This document shows, piece after piece, positions 55,822-64,000 of a DNA stretch of 64,000 nucleotides; the first letter of the stretch is position 1; every line of letters starts with the position of its first letter. The position numbers were made by a program, and so were the translations under genes. The stretch spans positions 5,901,626-5,965,625 of the forward strand of contig NC_088868.1 in assembly GCF_032884065.1 (NCBI RefSeq), written 5' to 3'. Origin of the DNA: Artemia franciscana (taxonomy: Eukaryota; Arthropoda; Branchiopoda; Anostraca; Artemiidae). Under the pieces are notes generated by a model that did not search any database, was not told the origin of the DNA, and was given only the letters and a program-made list of their open reading frames with translations.

Positions 55822-56138
55822 TAGGTAGGTAGGTAAGTTTTATTTTATCACAATAAAAACATAAATAAAAATGACAACTCAAATAAATTATTGCAGCAAA
55901 AAGAAAGTCATAAGGACTTGTGCTCCAACTTTATATTATGATTTATATCTTAAAAATAACTATCGAAACATAACATCTCATGATTAACCACCTAGCCTAT
56001 CTTATATATAAAATCAATAACACTTACACATGAAGAAAATGCAACAAAATAATCCTATTAAATATTATTTACCGGTGTTCAGCCCCCACCCCACACCAAG
56101 AAACTGCAAAAAAAAAGACATCAAAAGCCTCCTGCCCT

Positions 56139-56700
56139 TCAAAATCTATTACTTAAATAAAATGTTTTCAATTTATTTTTAAACCCATATAAAATGACAC
56201 ACTCCCTGATGCCAGCCAGCAGACTATTCCACACAGAAGGCCCCAGATTACGAACCACATATGATGGTCTGACTATTTTTCTTTGTTCATGGCTTAAAAA
56301 CTGAGAATTTCTTGTATCATAATTATGGTAATCCTGATTAATGGAAAAAGAATCATGGAAATACTCAGGGCATATATGTTTCATCGTCTGGAACACAAAA
56401 ATTGATGCCTGGTAGTCACGAATCTGACCAACATTTAAAACATTACACCAGGAAAAGCTAGCAATAGTTTGGGATTCAACCTGCACTTTTATGTCCAAAA
56501 TCAATCGAATGCTTTTATTTTAGAAAATCTGGATCCTTTTATAATTAGAAAAGAAATTGCTAGCCTAATGAACACGGCCGTAATCTATATAAGGATGAAC
56601 AGGGGAAAAATAAATGATTTTTAAAATCTTGAATGGAAAAGTTGTTTTTACACGTCTCAAAATTCCTAGACCCCTAGCCATTTTAGCACCAATAACATTA
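56139..56700 (-). pseudogene. LINE C-terminal domain
   Basis: The sequence reads MARGLGILRRVKTTFPFKIL, HPYIDYGRVH, NYKRIQIF and then, from 56504, SIFVFQTMKHICPEYFHDSF, YNTR-like DTRNSQFLSHEQ and SVWNSLLAGIRECV, ending in TAA at 56139. This is the normal C-terminal order in CR1/L2-type elements. Stops near 56510-56570 break it. Confidence 0.75.
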
Positions 56701-57600
56701 CATTATTAATTATTATTATTAAGTAGCCTACCTGTTCTACTAAAGATAATGTAATTTGTTTTAGATGCGTTAACTGCTAGGGAAGTACCTACTGTAAAAC
56801 TGCGCAAACGTTCAAGTGCTAAATTAGCCTAATGTGCAACCTGCACCAAACAACTACCAATTACTGTTATCGCAGTGTCGTCCGCGAAAGAGGTCAGCGC
56901 TTCAACTCCAACATAGGAGGCCAACGAATTAACATAAATAAGATAAAGTAGAGGTCCCAGCACGGAACCTTGAGGCACTCCACACTTAACACCGAACTCT
57001 CTGCTTAATATATCTGATAAAGCAACTTTGATAGTCCGGCCATGCAAATACGGTGAAAACCACTTTACACAAGTACTACCTAACCCAAGCCCACTTAGTC
57101 TACTTAGAAGAGTATTAAAATCAACAGTGTCAAAAGCCTTACGGAAATCTACAAAAACAGTTAAAGGAACCACATTATTTTCAAGCGCATGATCAACAAA
57201 ATTTAAAAGATGGTGTACTGCATAACTTGTGGAATGTTTATTTTTGAAACCAAACTGTCCATTATACAAAATTTTCTTCGAATCCAAAAAATCATACTAT
57301 CGTTTATACATAACTATTTCATAAATTTTACTAAATAAAGGTAAAATGGAAATTGGTCGCCAATTACAGGGGTCTGAGGGGTCCCCACCTTTATATAAAG
57401 GTATGATTTTAGACCATTTCAGTTCCGACGGGAAATGTCCTTTAACCATTGAGAGATTAATAAAATGAACCAGTACTGGCAAAATATACACCGACACATA
57501 ATTAAAAGCCTTTAGGTTCAATCCATCTACACCAGAAGAATTTGATTTAAGGCTATAAACAATTTTTTCAACTTCTTCTACATTACATGGTACAAATTCA
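56701..57600 (-). pseudogene. LINE reverse transcriptase with two nonsense mutations
   Basis: From 57521: KAFNYVSVYILPVLVHFINL, PSELKWSKIIPLYKGGDPS and NWRPISILPLFSKIYE. A TAG at about 57297-57299 interrupts YKR-YDFLDSKKI. Then GQFGFKNKHSTSYAVHHLLN, TVFVDFRKAFDTVDF (first Asp), KCGVPQGSVLGPLLYLIY and LTSFADDTAIT (catalytic FADD). A second TAG at about 56829-56831 interrupts QVAH-ANLALERLRS, after which NASKTNYIIFS continues the frame. Both stops are single in-frame codons, so the domain was intact until fairly recently. A frameshift near 57600 separates it from the linker. Confidence 0.88.
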
Positions 57601-58000
57601 AACCCGTTCTGTATGCTGCATGCACTTTATTCTGTATAACACTACCAATTTTCAAAAAATAATCACCCATGTTATTTGCTATTTCCAATTTATCATGAAT
57701 AATTCTATTGTTAGTTTTTAAATCGGTCATACTCATATCTTTTTTTTCACATCGTATCACTTCACGGACAATTCCCCAAGTATCTTTTATATTACCTTCC
57801 TTAATTTTCAAACGGTTTGAATAATACTTATTCTTTGCATTTCTTTTTGAATTATTTACATAATTTCTCAACTCTTTAAACTCATTAAAATCACTTCAGA
57901 TGGATTATCAAGATATTGACAATACAATTCATTTCTTTGGCTTATTAAACTCAAAATTTCATCATTACTCCACGGCTTTCTCGGTTTAGCTTTTTTGCAA
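57578..58000 (-). pseudogene. LINE linker between endonuclease and RT
   Basis: From 57871 the frame reads NNSKRNAKNKYYSNRLKIKE, GNIKDTWGIVREVIRCEKKD and LEIANNMGDYFLKIGSVIQN. KxxYYxxxLxxxxxNxKxTWxxI is the usual linker in this LINE type. A frameshift occurs after the aspartate-rich end near 57600. Confidence 0.7.
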
Positions 58001-58174
58001 TTAATTTCATTCAATGGGCAATTTTTCTCAAACACAGGGTAAAGAATATCTGAAAAAATATTAAAAAATTTTCAAGCATCATCCTTTTCATTGTAAACCA
58101 CCTCCCGATTCAACGAACTAACTTCATTTTTAAATTTAGCTAGATTAACTTCTTTCATGTCACTCCGAAGAATC

Positions 58175-58880
58175 TTATTTTTTTCTTTTAATTTTACAAT
58201 CTGATAACTTCTGCAACAAACAAAGAAGCGGTAAGTGGTCTGAACCAGCATGGATTAATACGTCACACGTGCTATCTTCCACCCTAACTTCACTGACGAA
58301 GATTTTATCAATCGAAGTTGCAGAATGGTCCGTTAATCGGGATGGGATAGAATTTAATGGGAAAAGACCAAATGAAAGCATGACATTAAGGAAATCCCAA
58401 TTTTTGGCTTGAAGATCTAATAAATCAAAATTAAAATCACCCATGATTACAATTTTATCAAAATTTAGATTTATTTCTGATATTAAAATTTCGAATTCCT
58501 CTAGGAAAAAATCCGTGCTAGCACCAGGGGGTTTATACACCGATGAAATAAAAGTGGATTATTATTACTTGTCACTATTTCAATAACAAAAGTTTCAATC
58601 TTACCTTCAATCCATAAAGACAAATCTTCCCTTACTTTAAGTTTTACATCATCCTTGATTATAAATGCTAAACTTCCCCTTTCCATCGCTGACCGGTTCT
58701 TGGAAATAAGTGTGTAACCTGGAAAATTAAATAACGAAGCAGGACACTGTTTACTAATAAATGATTCACAAATACCTATCACTTGCACCTCACTGTCAAG
58801 TTTGTTAATTATATCAACTACATCTTCATGTGAAGTAGTTAAATGACAATTCCAGTGGAGAATCTGGAATCCTCACATCA
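58175..58880 (-). pseudogene. LINE apurinic-type (EEP) endonuclease domain
   Basis: The frame begins near 58870 with ILHWNCHLTTSHEDVVDIIN, then IGICESFISKQCPAS (catalytic Glu) and GSLAFIIKDDVKLKV. After a shift near 58505-58540 it continues MYKPPGASTDFFLEEFEIL, IVIMGDFNFDLLD (Asp-Asn), LTDHSATSIDKIFVS and HAGSDHLPLLC (SDH). All catalytic positions of the fold are present; only the frameshift disables it. Confidence 0.85.
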
Positions 58881-59119
58881 TCTACTGCAACATATTTAAT
58901 AAGCCTTGCAGGCTGTTTATCCCAAAATTCCGACAGGCTACCAACGTCACTCGACAAAATATTATCCAACGAAAAGCGATTATTTTCTAACCGTTGTAAT
59001 CGCTAAAACATTCATAAATAAATTATCCTACTTCCTATTAAAGAACTATTACTACCAAAGAATGAAAATACTGAAGTACACATTTGTAACTACTATAACG
59101 AAAAAAAACAACATTCAGA

Positions 59120-59600
59120 TTAGATGTCGTCACAACTCCACGTTCCGCGTGGCCGAGTGTCAGTTCCAGATCGAGCGAAAATACGGCCGTGATCGGACCA
59201 TACATTGTGGTTATCTAACCTATCAAGAGCCAGTTGTAGTATTTCTCGTCGCTTCTTAGTCAAACTTTCTGACACAAATATACCAGATTTTGCCAGTTTG
59301 CTCTTATCAACAAATATCTTTCTAGCCACATCCTTAGACGAAAACTGGGCGAGTACCGGGGCAATCATATCAGGCCGCGTAGGATTTGCTGGAAGGGTAA
59401 ATCTATACACTTTAGTTAGTTCCGAAACAGTAACCTGTACGCCCATCTTGTCCGAGATAATACTATTAATACACGATTTTACATCAGCACCTGGAGGCTT
59501 GTTTGACACCACTGAAAATAAGTGTATCCAGCCTATCTTCCTGCCCAATATCGTCAAGTCTACTTTCGATCTTTTTCACTCGCTCTTCGAGGACCATGAA
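59120..59600 (-). pseudogene. LINE ORF1 C-terminal half
   Basis: A first frame from about 59596 gives MVLEERVKKIESRLDDIGQE then DRLDTLIFSGV, a coiled-coil end followed by the start of the RNA-binding domain. After a frameshift near 59500-59512, KPPGADVKSCINSIISDKMG, VSELTKVYRFTLP, FSSKDVARKIFVDKSKL and FVSESLTKKRREILQLALDR follow. This is the L1/CR1-type ORF1 C-terminal fold (nucleic-acid chaperone). The upstream part is missing. Confidence 0.72.
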
Positions 59601-59622
59601 GCTGTTTTTTTATCGATTTTAG

Positions 59623-59945
59623 TTGTATCGAATGAGCCCCTTCAAATTTTATACGATCACCCCTTTCAGATGAAGTGTCCCTGAGAAAAAACAACCTAAA
59701 TAATAATACTTATGGTTTTATGGCTCTTTACTATAGGCCCAGGTCTAGCATTGCTTTTACCTTAAACAGGAGAGTAGAACCTTCAATTTTCATTCGAATG
59801 AACATCCAAAATCATCCTTGGGGATCGAGGAGGGGAATTAACAAAAAAGTTTGTTCCGCGGAGGTGATTTTCAGGGTGTATTCTTAGCGAGGGAATTTTC
59901 CGCGGGGGGATTTTCTGGGCGGGAATTTTCAATGATAAATTTTCC
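59623..59945 (-). repeat. Right arm of the inverted repeat bracketing the 3' LINE
   Basis: Reverse complement of 53843-54163. It directly adjoins the truncated 5' end of the LINE. Confidence 0.85.
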
Positions 59946-60450
59946 AAGCCTTCTCCAAAGTTTGTGCGACGAAAGTTGACAATGGGCAACTTTCATAGGT
60001 TACAGAGGGGGACTGGTAGCCCTCCGGTCACTTTTGACTCTTAAAAAGTGCATTGGAACTTCAATATTTAATCAAATGACCCCCCTCCAAAAGTTTTTGC
60101 AACCACCCCTTCAATATGAAGAGCTCTTGGGGATAACATGATGCGTTTACGGCCATTTGCTATTAGCAGTGCTATAGTGTTGTCCCCAAAAGCTTGATTT
60201 TAAAATTGTAATTCTCGGCTCCAAATACTGGTCTATAAAAGAAAGAAGAGAAATAAGAAAACGAATGACAAAACCAGGAATAGCGGTTATATTTCTAGCC
60301 ATTTCGTCGAAATTTTGGTGATTCTCAGCTTCTTTTCGTCCAATTTAGACCCTATAGAAATGACATATAACTACTAAAAAAAAAAGCAAAAAAAAAGGGT
60401 TTTCTGGACTGAATTTTGTTTAGGGAAACTGAACAAACTTTGACAAGACA

Positions 60451-60453
<3 letters not shown>
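59946..60453. other. Repeat-like sequence, no gene
   Basis: 60000-60140 holds an inverted, diverged piece of the GTGGT-TATAAA-family block seen near 54125 and 55525. The rest is unassigned. Confidence 0.45.

Positions 60454-60503
<50 letters not shown>
60454..60503. repeat. Poly(A) homopolymer, ~50 bases
   Basis: An uninterrupted run of A. It could be the tail of a retroposed sequence inserted in plus orientation, but no source transcript is recognisable upstream. Confidence 0.95.
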
Positions 60504-60504
<1 letters not shown>

Positions 60505-61679
60505 CACTAAGAAACAGAACTCCTTTCAATAGAAGAATTTCTTATGAAGAAAATCTAAAATATAGCATAGAAATGACGTGAAACACACAGGGATATAAAA
60601 GTTCTCTCTAGAGAAATACCCTTTATGAATAAAACCTAAATAACTTTTTGATCCACCTAGTATTTTTTTAACTTACAGTTAAAATGCTACTTGAAATCTA
60701 TTCCCATCTATGTAGCAAAATGAAAAAAACTGTCTGTTGCCAGGTAATACAAATAGTTGATCTGCAGTATGTTAGGGGGGGGGGTCAATGCAGGTAATAC
60801 AAATAGTTAATCTGAAAACTGACCTGGGGAGAGGGGTGAATGTGAAACTCTCAGGGAGTGCAAGGATGCAGAACTTGAATTATGATTTAGGGTTGGTTAT
60901 AGAAGAGGGGGGGACAATTTCGTCTCCAACTACTCAAATATTTATGCACTATAAGCTCTTGCATGATATGGAATCTATTCACAAATAAGTTGTGCGGAAT
61001 CAAAAGAAAGTAGTTGTTGCCAGGTTATCAAAACACTGGATTTACAATATTTCGGAAACAATTTAAGGTATCCAGTTGAAATTTTCAGAGTGTCTCTAGG
61101 GGGTGGATGGGGGGCAAATTGAAAGTTATGTAGACTTGAGAGGAGAGGGCTCATGGATTTAACTCCCGCCTGCATAAAATTTTCAATATAAAATGATGTT
61201 ACTAGACAGAATATTTTATCGGCGAAGTAGGAATGTAAATCAAAAGGTAACAAGTGAAGATGGTATATCTAAATAGTTTATAGGCTTGGGGATGGGGATG
61301 TCGAGTAAGGCCTGGGGGATCAAGCTAAAGCTTCAAGGAGGGTTAACCCTGAATGTTGACGAGAGGAAAGAAAGCTAGGGCGAAAGGAAAAGAAACCATA
61401 TGTAGACACATGGGCGCACATAGCTTCTTGTCTAAGGGAGGGGGACAGCAGATGAAGGGCAAGGAGCATCTGAAGTTATATTTTCAGTTCACAGAACCTT
61501 ACATTGCCAAAAAGTTCTATCATACCTATGAAACCTTTATTAATAAGTAATCACCAAAAATCGTAAATCATCAATAAGCTTCAGCCTTAATCTTCTTGGA
61601 TTTGAGATAAATCTTTCCAATGCACTATTGATTGTGTCTTCTTGTTTGGCTTTTATTCTGTAATTCCAGCTGTTTATTT
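60504..61679. other. Unassigned, with a small repeated word
   Basis: The word GTTGCCAGGTAATACAAATA or close variants occurs near 60736, 60791 and 61017, hinting at a ~60-280-bp degenerate duplication. No coding gene seen. Confidence 0.45.
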
Positions 61680-63150
61680 CAAGCTTTTTCAACCACCAAC
61701 TTTTAAACAACTGTTTTTAGCTATCTACCTTTTTTCAACTGCTTTTTCAACCATCTACTTTTAAACAACTGCTTTTTTAGCTATCTACCTTTTTTCAACC
61801 GCTTTTTCAACAATCTACTTTGAAACGACTACTTTTTTACCTATCTACCTTTTTTCAACAACTTTTTCAACCGTCTTCTTTTAAACGACTGGTTTTTTAG
61901 CTATCTACCTTTTTTCAACCGCTTTTTCAACAATCTACTTTTAAACGACTGCTTTTTTACCTATCTACCTTTTTTCAACAACTTTTTCAACCATCTTCTT
62001 TTAAACGACTGGTTTTTTAGCTATCTACCTTTTTTCAACCGCTTTTTCAACCACCTACTTTGAAACAACTGCTGTTTTACCTATCTACCTTTTTTCAACC
62101 ATCTACTTTTAAACAACTGCTTTTTTAACTATCTACCTTTTTTCAACCGCTTTTTCAACCATCTACTTTGAAACAACTGCTGTTTTACCTATCTACCTTT
62201 TTTCAACCGCTTTTTCAACCATCTGCTTTTAAACAACTGCTTTTTTAGCTTTCTACCTTTTTTAAACCGTTTTTTCAACCATCTGCTTTTAAACAGCTCT
62301 TTTTTAGCTATCTACTGTTTTTCAACCGCTTTTTCAACCATCTACTTTGAAAGAACTGCTTTTTTACCTATCTACCTTTTTTAAATCGTTTTTTCAACAA
62401 TCTACTTTTAAACAACTATTTTTTAGCTATCTATCGTTTTTCAACCGCTTTTTCTACCATCTACTTTTAAACAACTTCTATTTCAACTTCTATCTGCCTT
62501 TTTTCAATCGCTTTTTCAACAATCTACTTTAAAAGACTGCTTTTTTACCTATATGCCTTTTTTCAACCGCTTTTTCTACCATCTACATTTAAACAACTGC
62601 TTATTTTACCTATATGCCTTTTTTTAGCCTATTTTTCTACCATCTTCTTTGAAACAACTGCTTTTTTACCTATCAACCTTTTTTCAACTTCTTTTTCAAC
62701 CATCTACTTTGAAACAACTGCTTTTTTTAGCTATCTATCTTTTTTCAACCGCTTTTTCTACCATCTACTTTGAAACAACTTCTTTTTTTACTTATCTGCC
62801 TTTTTTCAACCGCTTTTTCAACCATCTACTTTATACAACTGCTTTTTAAACCTATATGCCTTTTTTCAACCGTTTTTTCTACAATCTACTTTTTCTACCA
62901 TCTACTTTGAAACAACTGCTTTTTTACCTATCTGCCTTTTTTCAACCGCTTTTTCAACCATCTACTTTTTAACAACGGCTTTTTTTACCTATCTGCCTTT
63001 TTTCAACCGCTTTTTCAACCATCTACTTTTTAACAACTGCTTTTTTACCTATCTGCCTTTTTTCAACCGCTTTTTCAACCATCTACTTTTTAACAACTGC
63101 TTTTTTACCTATCTACCTTTTTTCAACCGCTTTTTCAAACATATGGTTTT
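61680..63150. repeat. 60-bp satellite, about 24 copies
   Basis: The unit is approximately TTTTTCAACCATCTACTTTT, AAACAACTGCTTTTTTACCT, ATCTACCTTTTTTCAACCGC. The register holds for many units, with occasional indels. Between about 61801 and 62040 two alternating variants form a 120-bp dimer repeated twice. Since 60 is a multiple of three, two plus-strand frames stay open within units (for example PFFNRFFNHLLLNNCFFTYL), but indels and lack of a start or flanking exons argue against a gene. Confidence 0.92.
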
Positions 63151-64000
63151 TCAGGCATATCTAGTGAAAATTTGGATTTCTAGGGAAGGACAGAGCCCCC
63201 TTGTCCCCTCCCCCCCTTCACCATGTGTAAACATATAATAAAAATGTTCAGTTTGTGATATGTTTGAAATATACAGATTTGAAAGAAAAAGATTGAACGA
63301 AAACAGTTTCCTTCTCACTTAGTAAAAGTATTTTGAAAAGTAGTAAAAGATTTTGAATAATAAAAACCATATTGTCTATAATACTAATGGTGTTCACTGC
63401 AGCACAAATGATGACCAAGACTCTTAGAGAGTTTAAGGGGTCTAGCCCTTAATTGTAAATCATGATTAGTCTTGCCTTATTATGTTTTTGTTTTGTTGCC
63501 ACTAAAAAAAAAACGGTTAGAAACACAAATTCTGAGAAAGATGAATATAACATAGAGAGTAGAGAAACTAGAAGAAGAGGGTCCAAAAAAGAAATAAAAC
63601 ATTGAGCACTAGAGATGTGTGTTTAGGTCTAAAAAGTTACAATAGTGACCAACCGTTAATTTAGTGACTAATTGTTGCAATGACGATTACGGCAGTCCTA
63701 TGCAACTGTTTGGCTGTCGCTATTACTTTTGTGGTACCGGTGATCACCAGGTAGTGTGTGCTTTGTATGTCTCATTAAGTGTAGGTTGAAACCTTGATGG
63801 GGAAAGACCTGCCAGATGAAGAAGGTGCTAAGAATCTGACAGAAGAAAGTAGAACACAGAAATAACCCCGATGACAGAGTATTCAAAGAGCTTCCTTTAT
63901 AAAATTCCAATTCTAACCTATAGATAACAACCTGTTGGTTAATGCTTATCTGCTAATGCTTTACTAAATGATAATACATTACTTTGGAAGTAATTACCTC
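63151..64000. other. No firm gene; possible zinc-finger relic
   Basis: A minus-strand frame (63910-63698) includes STFFIWQVFPHQGFNLHLMR then HTKHTLPG. The NLHLMRHTKHT part resembles the helix and linker of a C2H2 zinc finger, but both Cys positions are replaced by Ser and Phe. The evidence is weak. Confidence 0.3.

Larger units (their letters stand above)
55822..59600 (-). mobile_element. CR1/L2-like LINE, ORF1 end plus ORF2, 5'-truncated
   Basis: On the minus strand: the C-terminal half of ORF1, endonuclease, linker, reverse transcriptase, C-terminal domain and a ~310-base 3' region ending TTACCTACCTACCTAGAATC (55837-55818). The polymerase wording (LKWSKIIPLYKGGD, CNWRPISILP, FGFKNKHSTSYAV, DFRKAFDTVD) is that of the CR1/L2 group of the Jockey superfamily. 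Several in-frame stops and frameshifts make it inactive. The 5' truncation lies near 59600, next to the inverted-repeat arm. Confidence 0.85.

Noticed and set aside
56829..57287. Reverse-transcriptase frame as an active host or retron-type gene
   Set aside because: It is one part of a LINE with endonuclease and ORF1 neighbours and is bounded by in-frame nonsense mutations.
61680..63150. Phe/Leu-rich repeat protein
   Set aside because: Frames are broken by indels between units and there is no start context or flanking exon; better explained as a satellite.

Overview
The window is AT-rich, repeat-dominated eukaryotic nuclear DNA, most likely from an arthropod. Several dispersed repeats, above all a foldback family built on AGTAAGGAGCGAC, read like sequences I associate with brine shrimp (Artemia). 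That organism call is inference from memory and cannot be checked here. No prokaryotic operon, CRISPR array, rRNA or tRNA was recognised.

Two host genes are supported. The first is the 3' end of a CLPTM1 (cleft lip and palate transmembrane protein 1) orthologue on the plus strand. Its last three coding exons lie at 3405-3540, 6084-6199 and 10597-10672, with good splice sites and a joined reading frame, and a dead partial duplicate of the first of them lies at 3567-3677. The second is a minus-strand terminal exon at 28658-28813 encoding a small secreted-type peptide of no recognised family, with a poly(A) signal at 28559-28564. Its first exon was not found.

The rest is layered mobile DNA. 0-13.5 kb: CLPTM1 introns carrying an E-box-rich minisatellite, long TA tracts, a hAT-type MITE with 8-bp target duplications, foldback repeats, a LINE reverse-transcriptase remnant and short LINE tails. 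14.4-15.5 kb: a 1050-bp Helitron deletion derivative with both ends intact and a cluster of CRE palindromes in front of a TATA box. 15.8-18.9 kb: the 3' end of a Penelope-like element (PLE) running into a ~245-bp satellite array with a ~1.11-kb higher-order period. 18.9-20.8 kb: a chimeric RTE-like LINE. 20.8-28 kb: composite dispersed repeats, a second Helitron tail, a second PLE fragment with a GIY-YIG endonuclease domain and inverted termini, and more satellite monomers, including an inverted pair.

28.8-33.7 kb: foldback and composite repeats, one composite bracketed by ~70-bp direct repeats. 34.0-44.9 kb: a tandem segmental duplication of about 5 kb carrying LINE C-terminal and gag-like remnants. 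45.3-49.2 kb: a fairly complete LINE (ORF1, zinc knuckle, endonuclease, YADD reverse transcriptase). 49.4-51.2 kb: the most complete composite repeat, ending in a near-perfect hairpin. 51.3-53.9 kb: a large inverted repeat. 53.8-59.9 kb: a CR1/L2-like LINE bracketed by ~320-bp inverted repeats. 61.7-63.15 kb: a 60-bp satellite. The elements decay independently and none looks fully competent. The most unusual points are the satellite-PLE association, copy-specific matching of foldback arms, the Helitron promoter-like CRE cluster, and the unrecognised secreted peptide.
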